DNA of 64,000 bases. It comes from Diogma glabrata (taxonomy: Eukaryota; Arthropoda; Insecta; Diptera; Cylindrotomidae). The stretch is from NCBI GenBank assembly GCA_963693315.1, contig OY856188.1, positions 246,711,666 through 246,775,665 on the forward strand. Reading direction: 5' to 3'. Of this stretch, positions 1-12,180 are shown one piece after another. The translations under genes were made by a program, and so were the position numbers. Below the pieces are notes generated by a model. It worked only from the letters and a program-made list of their open reading frames with translations. It did not search any database and was not told where the DNA came from. Every line of letters starts with the position of its first letter. Within the stretch, counting starts at the first letter, position 1.

Positions 1-949
1 CCGATACAATTTTCGCTCTCGATTTTTCTTCACATGCGGACAGAAAATGGACGAAAGGACAACTCGAAAAATGTCTAATAGAAATAGTATATTTTGTAAC
101 TTCTAATTCCCAAATTTTTAAGCGACACCCAAATCAGTTACAACGTCGTACGTAGCTCGGATACGAAATTATCGATGGTTCCGCATTTAATCGGGTCTCC
201 ACTTATGACGACCAAACCAATTTATCTATCCTTTCAATAATTATTTTTTATTTTCAAACTAAATTTTAAAATTAAAAGGGGGCGGAATTTGAATTGTTAA
301 ATTAATACAGCCAACCTATTAAATATAACAATAACGAACGTACAATGTTTTGTCATAATTAAGAATTGTTATGAAATTCCCAACCTGTTAAATTATATTA
401 AGATCGTCCAACAGTGCAGACCTAAAATCAATAAATCATTTCGTTTAGTAAAAATAATATGTTTTAATCCGTTGAAATTAGGAAATATTTTAGTAAAGTT
501 AAACAGTGTGACAGAATCATTTAACATATTCATTCGTGTAAAAAACCAAAAAGTACCTCTTTTTCGAATGGGTGTTCAATTTTAATCGAAGTATTTGTTA
601 TTTGGTAAATTATAAACCAGATTTCAGGGTTTGGTATAAATCGTCAGGTTCGGATTAAAACCTACCGAGTCCACAATAGCGCCAATTAGTTGAAAAGCGT
701 TGGAGTAGTTGGAGTCGGTCACATTTATTGACAATTTCTTAGTGAGTTTTTGCAAGTTAGCTCATTAACACGTCTAGTTTATGATGAGTAAATGTGTTTG
801 TAGGATCATCAGCACTTTAAAACATTGTACAAAACATTGTAAAAAACGACTGCAAAAATTATTTAATTCGAAAGACTGAAAAAAATTTACTGCTGATGGA
901 ACTTGTAAAAATTAAGAAGCGAGATTTAAAATGCAGAACAAAGTTTTTT
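1..949. other. AT-rich stretch without a recognisable gene
   Basis: No open frame of useful length and no transposon motif was found on either strand. The sequence is ordinary A+T-rich intergenic or intronic DNA. Confidence 0.5.
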
Positions 950-1030
950 TTGTTTTTTATAGTTTTTAAAACTAAACAATAAATCCTATCGCATATAAAA
1001 TATAATATAGGCCGATAAAATCAATTTTAT
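950..1030 (-). repeat. Fragment of dispersed LINE-associated repeat
   Basis: The block around AAATCCTATC and ATAGGCCGATAAAAT matches, with changes, the block at 26927-26990 and, in reverse, the one at 42345-42420. Those copies lie next to a segment shared with the 3' end of the LINE relic at 59-61 kb. This copy lacks the poly(A) side. I infer a decayed fragment of the same retroposed family. Confidence 0.4.
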
Positions 1031-1103
1031 TCGCCATCAATTAATACTTAAGGTATATTGATTGTTCAGACAAATATAATGACGTCGGGGCACCACTTTA
1101 AAG

Positions 1104-1242
1104 CTATGTAACGACGGACTATTTTCAATTTTTGCTCTAAAACAGATGTAACAACAGTTAGTGATGTTAGTTCTATCATCACTATCTTAGTTTCTCCCAG
1201 TTTTGTAACGACGGACTGTTTTCAATTTTTGCTCTATAAATA
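1104..1242 (+). repeat. Short direct repeat, 98 bp apart
   Basis: A ~35-bp segment beginning GTAACGACGGACT and ending TTTTTGCTCTA occurs at about 1108-1141 and again at 1206-1240 with few differences. No function is visible. Confidence 0.6.
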
Positions 1243-1893
1243 GTAGTTTTCAAATTCAATAATAATTTTATTAATTTTCTTCAATTATGTAACAAATTCT
1301 TTCCACACTTTTATTATTGTAAATAATCTTTTTGACTTACGGGATTTTGGGTGGAATTTTCGAATTAATAGTGGAGTTTATTTTTCATATTACGAATTAA
1401 CATTCTTTATTCATCTATATTTTGGAGGCTATTACTCTCCATTATCAAGATGTCGATAAGATACTGTGTATTTTGGACAAAAAAATAATAAATTAAAATA
1501 AATTATTGTAAGACAAAACTTAACAAAACAAGAGACATTAAGAAAAACTTACATTTTAAAACATTTTAAAATAATAAATTAATTAAAAATTGCACAGATT
1601 AAAAAACTTAAAATTAGACTAAAATTGTTAATTAAATTGAGACTTAATTCTAGAACATTAAAAACACTATTACAACTTGTTGAAACTCAACATTTAAACT
1701 AATTCATCTTGTTAAGTAGACATTGGATGATAGGTGGAGAAATTTGGTAGGGGAAATTAACGACCGGTAGTTCAGGAACAAACCGTAGTAAGTGAGAGTT
1801 AAACAAATAGAGGTAGTTGATTTTTATTAAGAAGAAACATTTTTGAAAAAAAAAAAACAATATACAGGGAAATAATTTGTGTGTTTGTGTTGA
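1243..1893. other. AT-rich stretch, no gene seen
   Basis: This lies just downstream of the GIY-YIG end of the Penelope-like element in that element's orientation, so it may include its 3' untranslated sequence. Nothing else can be supported. Confidence 0.4.
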
Positions 1894-3660
1894 TCATTTA
1901 CGTTTGATTAAGACTACGTATATTTTTGACATTCCCATTGTGTCAGATTCTTTGTTAATAGCGTTATTGTGTGTTAGGATGAACAGAGACTCTTTTGTCA
2001 TCCGTTTATGGCGGTTGGATTCAATCCCAAGGATCTCCGGATTAGTTAGGTCAAATGTATGCTTGGTTTCTTTGGCGTGGTATGCTAGAGCCGTGGTATA
2101 GTCTTTTTTCGGGCTCTGTAATGGAATATGGTTAAGGAAGACTGAAGGGACTGGTGAAGAGGGCATAGTTGGATTGGTTGGGTTGATATTTGTTGGACTT
2201 GTTGAAACAGGAAAGAAGGTTATTGTTGGGGGTATTATATTGATAGCAGGTAGGAGGAGCGAGGAGATAATAGGTAAGGTTGGTAGGGGTGTGATTGTCA
2301 AAATATTTCTGACGTCCAGGGAGTGTTGGTACATTCTCTTTTTTATATATTGGGATGATTCTCCAATGTAGCAACAAGAGCATCCTTGATAATTAACTTT
2401 ATAGATGGTGTTACATCTTTTTCCCGGTGAGGTTTTATCCTTAAGAAAGGTGAAAAATTAGTTTTTATTCGTATTGCCCGACCTAAATGTAACTTTAATT
2501 TCATCTGAGGGAAGGAATTCTTTTATCATATTATTAATTTTGATGGACAGGTTGAACGGGTCAACGAAGATCATAGAGGTGTAAATCATTTGTTTGGTGG
2601 GAGGTGGACAGTCTACTGTATTTATGGTTACTGGATTATTGGTTATGGGAGATGGACCTTGTACTTTAGAGAGATACATATCGATGTTTTTTATCAATCC
2701 TGTTTTTATGATATTAAGATAGTTATCCCAAAATTTCGTCGATCTCAGGTTAAAGGTTCTTTCGATCGTTGTTCTAATAATATTGCGTTTTTGTGCAAAT
2801 GAGTTCGCTGAGAAGTAATTTAGGAGTCTATATTTACTAGTTGCTTTTCAATACCCATTAGTGTCTATGGAGTTATCTGGATTGATGTATACTGTCATGT
2901 CAAGATAATGAAGTTGGTTTTTCGTTTGTCGTTCGTACGTGAACTGTAATCGTGTGTGGAAGTTATTTAGTGTGTCGATAGTATTCTTGATTTCTGAGGC
3001 AGGTAAGGAGAAAAGTAGGTCTTCGACATACTTGAAGGACAAGGAGAGAGATTATCTAATTTTGGGGGGAGAAACATCAAGAAGTTTGTTCGTTATTAGG
3101 TCTGCTATGATAGGAACTAAGGCGCTCCCCATGGCACCACCGAAAGTTTGTTTATAGAAAATGTTGGCGCACGAAAAATAATTACAGTTTTCACAGCAGA
3201 ACCAGACCAGCTTAATAAATAGTTCATAATGAATGGGAGTAGACAGTTTTATTTCGTTCCATCGTTCTGAGATTATGTCGTAAAGGATGTTAAGTAGAAT
3301 GTTGGTGAACAGCGCTACTATGTCGAAAGAAACGAGTTCGTGTCCCTGTGTAATATGGACAGTTGAATTAAGTTTCTCTTTGAGAGTTGATGAGTTTCTT
3401 ATATTGTACTTGTCCAATGAGATATTTTGTAGAATTTTTGAAAGAAATTTTGCAAGGTTGTAAGCCGGGGATCCGATCCATGAGACTATAGGTCTAATAT
3501 GGATATTTGGTTTGTGGATCTTTGGGAGGTCATAAAGTTTGGGTTGGATACTATTCTAGGTCGTTAACTGTCTTTTCGAGTAGGAACTAATGTAGTCATT
3601 GTCATACAATTCTTTAACAAGAGAGTTGTTTTTAGTATGCAAGAAGATTGTAGGATCGCG
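1894..3660 (-). pseudogene. Penelope-like retroelement: RT plus GIY-YIG endonuclease, 5'-truncated and frameshifted
   Basis: Read from 3660 down to 1894, the minus strand gives a Penelope-type reverse transcriptase followed by a GIY-YIG nuclease, in several frames. In order: an N-terminal piece (KLYDLPKIHKP, then RPIVSWIGSPAYNLAKFL) at about 3560-3420; VSFDIVALFT and FGGAMGSAL at 3417-3052; YVEDLLF, where the family has YVDD, with LQFTYE and LHYLDMTVYI at 3042-2848; a TGA stop at 2848-2850 and then RLLNYFSANSFAQKR; and finally the nuclease with IYKVNYQGC and CCYIGESSQYIKKRMYQH near 2400-2310, ending with ESLFILTHNNAINK near 1950. Family proteins are longer at the N-terminus, so this copy is 5'-truncated. 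The catalytic Asp-to-Glu change, stops and frameshifts mean it is dead. The family assignment is firm because RT and nuclease blocks occur in the diagnostic order. Confidence 0.88.
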
Positions 3661-4110
3661 TTGTAAAATTGCAATGTAAAGTTGCAATGCTATGCAATTT
3701 CTTAAATTATGACGTTTATCTGTACCACTGTGTATATTTAAACATTAGGGGTGTAACCGTTTGTTGGAGAAACTGCTTGTTACGTTATTGGAAGAGGAAG
3801 CAGAAGAATCGGTATTATGATATAAAAAACGATCAAAATGTTTGAATCGCGCAGTATAATTTTGAAAATCAAAATGATTAAATGATAAAAAAATTAATTA
3901 AATCAATTAGATGATAGAAAAATATGTAAATATTTATTGTATTGAGAATAAAATTGTGTGTTTTGGGAGTGTCATATCTAAGTTTTTCTATTTTCAATGT
4001 TGTAATGAGTTTTTTTGATGAAAAATGTTTGATAAATCATTTAGTTGATAAAATAAAAATAAAAAAGTTTAATCAAAGAAAAAAAAACACAAATTCAAAT
4101 GAAATAATAT
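3661..4110. other. AT-rich spacer
   Basis: No open frame or repeat was recognised between the truncated end of the Penelope-like element and the first family A repeat. Confidence 0.4.
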
Positions 4111-5665
4111 GAAGGGGCTGAAATCTCACAGCTCTGAGATATCAAGACATCGGTCTGGGTTAAGGATTTTGATACAGTTTTCGGCAAAAAACTTTTATGA
4201 GGACATGGTTTTTAGTTTTGGGCAGCGATGTATATCAAACATAACTTTTTGTTAAAGTACAAGTATTTTTTATCTCTGTTTAAAAATTTATTACAAAACT
4301 AACACGAAACATCAATACGTTGCCGGAAAATTATAATCACAATTCCAAAAATATTGTTAAATTAAATAAAATCAAACTTTTTCAAAATGCCAAAAATATT
4401 CCAAAAATTTATTCTAAAATCAAATATTAAACCTTTTCTAAATTCCGATAATATTCCAAAAATTCTTAAAAATTTAAACTTTTCCAAAATTCTAAAAAAA
4501 TTGCAAAAATTATTACAAAATCAAAAATTGAAAATTTTTTCAAAATTCCAAAAATTATAATAAAATCAAAAATTAAAAATTTTTCAAAATTCTAAAAATA
4601 TTCCAAAAATTCTTACAAAATCAAAAAAAGAAACTTTTTTCAAAATTCTAAATATAGGTATATATATATATATATAAAATTCAAAAATTCTATTTTTTTT
4701 CAAAATTCTAAAAATATTGCAAAAATTATAACAAAATCAAAAATTGAAACCTTTTTCAAAATACCAAAAATATTCCAAAAATCAGAATGAAATCAAATAT
4801 TTAAACTTTTTCTAAATTCCAATAATAATCCAAAAATTCTTAAAAATTCAAACTTTTTCCAAAATTCTAAAAATATTGCAAAAATTATTACAAAATCAAA
4901 AATTGAAAATTTTTTCAAAATTCCAAAAATTATAATAAAATCACAAACTTAAAATTTTTCAAAATTCTAAAAATATTCCAAAAATACTTACAAAATCAAA
5001 AATTAAAACTTTTTCCGAAATTCTAAAAATATTGCAAAAATTATTACAAAATCAAAAATACAAACTTTTTCAAAATTCCAAAAATATTTCAAAAATTATA
5101 ACAAATTCAAAAATTTCCATGTCCAATTTCATTTTCAATTACGTCATAAAAACAGCTACATTTTTTTTTCCAAAAAATAGGCTAAAAAATAAATGAAATC
5201 ATTTTTGACACACTTGACAACATTTTTTTGACAAACTTATAATGCAATAATCTAGTTTTTGATCTCACATACCAATCCCGACCATCAAGATTTCTCCAAA
5301 TTTAATGTTCCTACTCTTAATCACTTAAAGTGAACGTTTTTAAGCCAAAAATATGAAAATTTGCTATTTTTGACACACATAATGATTTTTTGACATATTT
5401 CCGGTACAGTTATCGAATACAGCATCCTTTCGGACCTATCTCTTGTGAATACCTATTTTTAGAAAAAAAAATTTTTGAAATCCCTCCAGCCGTTTTCCCT
5501 GCAGCGTAGGTAATGACTGACGGCCGGCGCCTACAGACAGACACACATTTTTTTTTTTGCTTTTTTAGAATCAGCTGGTCCTAAAACGTCGTGAAATGCC
5601 AAAAAAAATAGGGGTAAGAATATGACTTTGAGCTCATGAATGTAATACTTAGGTCTTTCAGACCG
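4111..5665 (+). repeat. Family A repeat element, copy 1
   Basis: The left end starts GGGGCTGAAATCTCACAGC and includes GATATCAAGAC and CATGGTTTTTAGTTTTGG. The right end holds CCGTTTTCCCTGCAG near 5490, AACGTCGTGAAATGCC at about 5586, and stops after CTTTCAGACCG. The same ends recur at 9075-11111 and, reversed, at 13161-15494 and 19745-21705. The middle, about 4360-5115, is a degenerate array of ~55-bp AT-rich units built on CAAAATTCTAAAAATATTCC. No coding capacity is visible. Outer ends share only a weak inverted match (CTGAAA / TTTCAG), so the mobility mechanism is unknown. Confidence 0.75.
4360..5115 (+). repeat. AT-rich ~55-bp tandem array inside family A
   Basis: Repeated AAAATTCTAAAAATATTCC and ACAAAATCAAAAATTGAAAC phrases alternate with an approximate 55-bp period and much drift. 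A short (TA)n tract sits at about 4655-4675. Array length differs between family A copies. Confidence 0.7.
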
Positions 5666-7600
5666 TGTTTGTTATAAATTCAGTGTCCCAGTGTCAAGGA
5701 ATATTTTTATATTTCGTAGAGGTCCAATAGTACAGCTATATTTTAATAAAAAACAAATGCTTGGTCAATAAGAGCTCACTTCTCAACGTTGTTATATATT
5801 GTGCTATTATTGGCTTACACATGCTATATTTTTATCATTTTTGAGAAATAACAAAGATAATTTTTTTCGTTAAACTAGGAAAGACAGTTAACCGTTTCTT
5901 GAAATGAAAAAAAGATATAAATAAACAACTAACAAAAGAACAAGCAAGATGCTCCAAAACCATGATCACACACATATTAAAACCAAACTTCCTATATTTA
6001 ATTTTGTTTTAAGCTCATTACTTCTTCTGGCTAGAATTAATGTTGCAAATGAAACAAAATAAACAAGATGAGTATCTATAAGCTAAATGTATTTTAATCA
6101 AATAAAAACCCATTATTTGTTAATTCAATAAAAATTGTTTCAAGTAATCCAACACATCACTGAAAGCTATTTTAATCAATTCCAAATACAAATAGAAACA
6201 ATCAAAAAGTAGAAATTTCTAAAAAAAAAGGGAAAATACAAAGAATCTAAAATAACTTCAAATTAAAATTATTTTATATTGAAGCTTTTTTACTGCAACA
6301 ATTTTTGCCTGCAATTTTTTACTGCAAAATGTTTGTATACCTTCGTTCTTCATTGGAGTTGAGAATTTTTTTTTCATTATATAGATTACACTGTCAGTGT
6401 CAATTGAAAACGAATTTATTTCGATTTTTTTTTTTATTTTTCAATAAATCCAAGATTTACTGATTTTTTCTATTGAACATAATAGAAAAGCAAACTGAAA
6501 ATCAACACTAGAACAGATAATGTCTTACAACTTATATTTTAAGTTGCAAGCAAGAAAAAATTTTTCAATTTCATTATCATAATATGTCTTAATTTTTTTT
6601 AGTTTGTTATCAAAATTAATTCGTTTATCAACACATCATTAATATAATTCAACAAATCAACATAAATTAAAATCACACAAAACATAATTAATTAAATGTA
6701 AATAAATAACAACAACATACATCGAAATTTCATGAAGACAAATTAATTAAAATGTTTTAATCTTAAATTTTATAATTCACAGTAAAATAAAATGGAAATT
6801 TAAGATGCTGTAACTTAAACAATTGATACATTTTTTATCTCTATATATTTTTTTTTCTTATCAATTTGAAAAAAATAATATTTGAATCTTTATTAAACAC
6901 ACAAAAAATTGATAATTAAATAAGAAGTTATAATCTTTAAATAAAGTAGATTAGAAAATAATATAAGCTGATTTTAAACAAACAATTAAGAAATTCCTTA
7001 GAAGCTTGTGAATCGACATTCAATCTCAACTGCACAAACAAACAAATATACTGAGTTTACTTATGCTTCATCATCACGATGATACTCAATTTTAATAATA
7101 TTTATTGAGTTTAACTAAAAAAACTGAGTCAAAAAATAAATATTTTAAAATAAATAGATAATAAATAAACCAATAAAATTTGGTGTGCTAATTTAATTTA
7201 TTTATATTAATTTTATCGGAGTAAACATAAGATTTGATTTCACTTATGGTTTGAACTCACTTTTATCTTAAGTAAGATGCAAGAAACATAATGTGCATTC
7301 CTGATAATGAAATAACTATCAGGAACATTTCAGGAGTTGTGTGTCTTGCAATTTAAATTTCCAACTATCTGCAGTCTATGAGTTCAATAATGCCTTTCAA
7401 TGCTGAATTGCACGAACATTTTCAGAAGAAGACATATTCAAGTGAACAGAGAATAAGACTCTGACGACCTAACAAAGCAAAAAACCTCACCCACACCACA
7501 CCACATCAAATATAATTATTATATTTAAAAATTAAAATGTTTCACTCACTCCATTATTTGTAATTGATCCAACCCTTCATGCTCCTTCTTTACAAGCCAA
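5666..7600. other. Long AT-rich region without gene
   Basis: About 1.9 kb with no open frame above background and no recognised transposon motif on either strand. Confidence 0.5.
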
Positions 7601-7637
7601 TTATAGTGAATAAAATATAAATTAATTCAATAAAATA

Positions 7638-7855
7638 ACAATTCGTTGCGACAATGGTACCGGCGATTGTTTCATACGAACCATAAATCAATATAAACAC
7701 CAATCGTTGCACCAAAAATACAGGCGATTGTTGAACAATATTAGTAATGAATATAACAAACCCGTTGCGCCAATGGTACTGGCGATTGTTGCACAATGAC
7801 AATGAACATCTAGTCATAAAACAAAACAAAAATTTCGTTGTACCAAATGTCATGT
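7638..7855 (+). repeat. Minisatellite, ~62-66-bp unit, about 3.3 copies
   Basis: CGTTGCGACAATGG, CGTTGCACCAAAAAT, CGTTGCGCCAATGG and CGTTGTACCAAATG start units at about 7643, 7705, 7771 and 7837. The first three units also contain GGCGATTGTT. A minus-strand open frame here (87 codons) is a by-product of the repeat. Confidence 0.65.
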
Positions 7856-8007
7856 ATTCATTATAGGAATTATTAAAACGGACGCAAATTTTTATTTACT
7901 GTTTTAGACAAAATTATAAAATTTAATACAATATATGGTATATAGGTTAATCTAGTTGGAGAATAATGCTAATATTTAAAATTTTTTTTTTACACATTTT
8001 GATACCA

Positions 8008-8876
8008 GTGATTATCATATTGATTTAATATTTGGAATATTCCACTTGTAAATGAAAAAGTTCCTGGTATGATGAAAGATGAAAACAATGGATCAATAAT
8101 TACTAAATTTGTTGGTTTACGATCAAAAATGTATGCTCATAAAGTACAAAGTAATGATGTAAGTAAAGAAACTAAAAAGCAAAAGGGGTGAAAAAACAAG
8201 AAGTAAAATGTAGAATAACATTTGATGATTATATTACATGTCGTAATGATAAAGAAATAAAAAAAATTCCTCAAAATTTAATTCAATCGAAGAAACACGT
8301 TGTTAGTTCAGTTACACTGAAAAAAAATTGAAGTTCATGACAACCTCATCTTGAAGTTGGCAGTTGATTATTCATGCAAAGAAAAATTATTTTCAAACAA
8401 TTTCACTGTGATTGGGACAACTACACGATAACATTTTCCTAACAACAGAATGAGGTTTGTTTAAAATATAAAGTGTTATATCCAATATAATAGTAGTTGA
8501 ATAAAGATAATAACTATATCACTGAAAAAGATTTTCTTTGGCCTTATATCATGAATTTTTCATTTTAAAGTTTAAGTATATGAAATTAATTGAACTATAT
8601 TTTATTTTCACATAAATATTCCGTGTGATTGTCTCAACTTCATCGATTTATAATTGTAGAGTTGTTAAAGCAATTTCGTAGTCTGATTCGCAATATGTGA
8701 CCGCACGGTGAGGTTGAGACAATTGCATTTCGATTGGAAATAAGACATGTTTTTTTCAGTGTACTCAAATAAAAACTGCACTTAGTCCTCATGATGACAA
8801 AAGATTTTTAATTAAGGGAAATTATGAATCTTTAGCCTGGGGTCATTTTAAAATAATGGAAATAAATTTATATTAA
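8008..8876 (+). pseudogene. Polinton/Maverick-type DNA polymerase B, C-terminal relic, split by a MITE
   Basis: Three frames of the plus strand give pieces typical of the C-terminal part of Polinton protein-primed type B DNA polymerases: FDTSDY near 8010, VPGMMKDE and KFVGLRSKMYAHK at about 8060-8145, ITFDDYITC near 8218-8245, and, after an interruption, LSPHDDKRF and LAWGHF at about 8783-8855. The break at 8325-8761 is a TA-flanked insertion listed separately. Frameshifts lie near 8050 and 8190. Only the last ~200 residues of a protein usually over 1,000 residues long are represented; other Polinton genes were not found nearby. The polymerase would copy the element's linear DNA, but this copy cannot be functional. 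Confidence 0.75.
8325..8761. mobile_element. TA-flanked MITE inserted in the polymerase relic
   Basis: The 437-bp segment begins CACTGAAAAAAA and ends TTTTTTTCAGTG, a terminal inverted repeat of about 12 bp, with TA on both sides (8323-8324 and 8762-8763). Taking it out together with one TA restores continuity of the polymerase frame, which supports a real insertion. TA target duplication suggests a Tc1/mariner-mobilised non-autonomous element. It has no coding capacity. Confidence 0.82.
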
Positions 8877-8961
8877 CAAATAATTAAATAACTAGACGCT
8901 TTTAATCTCATAATACAAACGTTAAAATTTAATATTAGAAGAATAATTTATTTTATGGAAA

Positions 8962-9015
8962 TGACGTCACGCATGAATGACTTTTTATACTTTCACTTTC
9001 TCCATAAATTGCGAC
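8962..9015 (+). repeat. GACGTCACGCATGAATGAC repeat, copy 1
   Basis: A ~55-bp segment (TGACGTCACGCATGAATGAC then ACTTTCACTTTCTCCATAAA) recurs with few changes at 11862-11918. The two copies flank the family A element at 9075-11111. Confidence 0.65.
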
Positions 9016-9074
9016 CAAAAACTACTTTTATTTCAATGTTATATTCTTGATTTCATATAACCGAAATCAAAAAT

Positions 9075-11111
9075 ATGGAGGGACTGAAATCTCTTAGCTC
9101 TGAGATATCAAGACTTCAGTCTGAATTAAGGATTTTGATATACTTTTCGTCAAAAACCTTTTATGAGGACATGGTTTTTAGTTTTGGCCAGCGATGTATA
9201 CCAAACATAGCTCTTTGTCAAAGTACAAGTATTTTTTTTAATCTTTAGAAATTTATTACATAACTAGTACGAAACATCAATACGATGCTGGAAAATTATA
9301 ACAGATCATAAATTAACATAATTTAGTAAAAAGATGATATACTCAGCAAACTACTCAAAAACCTCTCCATTTAGCGTTTCTAGAGAATATTACAAAATCA
9401 CAAATTCATAAATTCAAATTTTGAAAGAACAAAATTGCAAATATATTGTAAAAATGAAATAAAATCAATCTTTTTTCAAAATTCTAAAAATATTCCAAAA
9501 ATTATTACAAAATCAAAGATTAAACTTTTTTTCAAAAATTCTGAAAATATTGCAAAAATTATACAAAATCAAATATTGAAACTTTTTTCAAAATTCCAAA
9601 AATATTCACAAAATTAGAATAAAATCAAATATTTAAACTTTTTCTAAATTCTAATAATATTCCAGAAATTCTTGAAAATTCAAAAACTGAAACTTTTCAA
9701 AATTCTAAAATTCTAACTATGCATAAAACTGAAATTTTTTTTTTCAAAATTCTAAAAATATTCCAAAAATTGGAATAAAATCAAATATTCAAACTTTTTC
9801 TAAATTCTAATAATATTTCAAAAATTCTTAAAAATTCAAAGTTTTTCCAAAACTAAAAATATTGCAAAAATTATAACACTATCAAATATCAAATTGAAAC
9901 TGTTTCCAAAACTATAAAAATTATAATAGAATCAAAATTTAAAATTTTTTAAAAATTCTAAAAATATTCCAAAAATTCTTACAAAATCAAGAATTGAAAC
10001 TTTTTCAAAATTACAAAAATATTCAAAAACTATAACAAATTCAAAAATGTCCTTGTACAATTTCATTTTCATTTTCAACAAACTATTCAAAAACCTTCAT
10101 TCAATTCAATTCAGCGATTCGAGAAAATATTACAAAATCACAAATTCATATTTCTTTCAAAATTCCAAAAATATTGTAAAAATTATAATAAAATGAAACT
10201 TTTTTCAACATTCTAAAAATATTCCAAAAATTATTACAATATCAAAAATTGAAACTTTTTTCAATATTCCAAAAACATTCCAAAAATTCTTACAAAATCA
10301 AAAATAAAAACTTTTCCCAAAATTCTAAAAATATTGCAAAAATTATTACAAAATCAAAAATACAATTTTTTTTCATAATTCCGGAAATATCAAAAACATA
10401 ACAAATTAAAAAATTTCCATGTCCAATTTCATTTTCAATTACATTTACGTCCTTAAAACAGCTGCATTTTTTTTCCCAAAAAATTGGCTAAAAAAATCAA
10501 TGAAATCATTTTTTGACACGCTTGAAATTATTTTTTTGACAAACTTATAATGCCATAATTCTGTATAATAATAAAATATTTTCATATTATACAAATTATT
10601 AATTTAATTTCTTTTCAAAAAATTGGGTAAAAAAATAAATAAAAATCTTTCTCTTGACACACTTGACAACATTGTTTTGACAAATTTAAAATGAAATAAT
10701 CTAGATTTTGGTCTCACATACCAATCCCGATCATTAAGATTTCTCCAAATTTAATGTTCCTACTCGTATTCACTTAAAATGAACGTTTTTTAAGCAAAAA
10801 ATAAGCAAATTTCCTTGTTTTGACACACTTGACGATTTTTTGACACACTTCCGGTACAGTTATCGAACACATCGTCCTTTGAGCTCTTTCAATTGAGTAA
10901 ACCTATTTTTAGAAAAAAAATTTTTTTAAATCCGTCCAGCGGTTTTCTAGATTTTGTCGGTTGTGACGGCCGGCCGTCAGACAGACATAAAATTTTTTTT
11001 TGTTGCTTTTTTAGAATCAGGAGGTCCTAAAACGTCGAGAAATGCCAATAAAAGTGGGGATAAGAATTTCACTTTGAGCTCATGAATGTAATACTTAGGC
11101 CTTTCAGACCG
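9075..11111 (+). repeat. Family A repeat element, copy 2
   Basis: Same ends as at 4111-5665: GGAGGGACTGAAATCTC with GATATCAAGAC at the left; AACGTCGAGAAATGCC near 11031 and CCTTTCAGACCG at the right. A block reading CCGTCCAGCGGTTTTC followed by GACGGCCGGCCGTCAGACAG at about 10930-10985 is conserved among copies. The ~55-bp AT-rich array fills about 9360-10430 and is longer than in copy 1. Part of the right-hand conserved block is duplicated at about 10440-10720. Confidence 0.75.
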
Positions 11112-11861
11112 AAGAAAAACACATTTATCATTCTGAATTTCACATTCTTGATATCAGTGAAATTTCTTTATGAAAATTTTGAATTAATATGTTTCATCTT
11201 GTCTTGTAATATATTTTGTTATTTGTATACCAATTTTTTTAAATCTTTTTCTTCATATATGACGTCATAAATAATTAGACATCGTAGTATTCAGATTATC
11301 TTCATCCAATAATTACAAATACAAAACTTACAATCAAAAATATCAGTGTGTTAACACAAAATCTGCAAGTAATTATTTTATATCTTTATTTAAAATGATT
11401 GTTTTGTGATGTCATCAGCCACGTCATTCATGCCATCGATATCGATTATGTCAAACTCATGCATCAAAAACAAAAAACAAAAATTAAAGTTGAACATGAT
11501 AATTGATTTAAAAAAATCAAAAGTAAAACTTAAAAACAAATACAGAAATGTTATCTCTTGAAGTCACTTGCTTTGATATATATTCAATGTCTCTCTCTTT
11601 GTCTTCCAAATTCATTTGTTAAGATTTGCTACATGTCTGATAATGCTTTGTGTTTCACATTTTAAATGAAGGTTGAACTGATTAAATGAAGGTTGAACTG
11701 AACTTGACTTAAAATTAATAAAATAATTTCATACACATGCAATATATTCAATTTATATCTAGCCGATCAACGGTAAAATAAAATAACTTTCACATCCACA
11801 AAACTAGTATACAAATATTTTATTTTTCTTTAACAAATAAATACAAATTATTCACTTTCTT
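11112..11861. other. AT-rich spacer; short duplication at 11663-11700
   Basis: No gene is visible. An immediate repeat of AAATGAAGGTTGAACTGA occurs at about 11663-11700. Nothing else is supported. Confidence 0.4.
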
Positions 11862-11918
11862 TTGACGTCACGCATGAATGACTCTTTGTACTTTCACTTC
11901 CTCCATAAATTGTGACGT
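11862..11918 (+). repeat. GACGTCACGCATGAATGAC repeat, copy 2
   Basis: Second copy of the segment at 8962-9015, followed by ATTGTGACGTCATAG. The two may be target-site or flank duplications linked to the family A element between them, or an unrelated dispersed repeat. Confidence 0.6.
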
Positions 11919-11994
11919 CATAGTAGAACAAATATTTAAATAAATAAATTTATATAAATGTTACCTCCCCAAGTAAAAGATTAAGTGCTTAAGC

Positions 11995-12180
11995 ATTTAA
12001 TACTAGCCAGCTTGCCATGCGGCCGCAGCGGAGACACAATACACAAGACTCGAGTGCCGCATTCCAGAAATTAAATAAGCCATTCCACGCTTTTCCGGCA
12101 TGATTCTGAGAGAAAATTCGGAAAAAAACCTGTGTCGGAGTGAAAACGCATTGTGACGTCATAAGGTTGACAATTTTCGC
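11995..12180. other. G+C-richer island without recognised gene
   Basis: A block containing GCCATGCGGCCGCAGCGGAG and GACTCGAGTGCCGCATTCC stands out from the AT-rich surroundings. No open frame or known repeat was recognised. It may be the end of an unidentified transposon. Confidence 0.35.

Noticed and set aside
7590..7853. 87-codon minus-strand ORF
   Set aside because: Produced by the ~65-bp minisatellite; no motif.
12010..12060. GCGGCCGC and CTCGAG close together as cloning-vector contamination
   Set aside because: The surrounding sequence does not resemble polylinker or vector and continues smoothly into genomic AT-rich DNA; treated as a natural G+C-richer patch.
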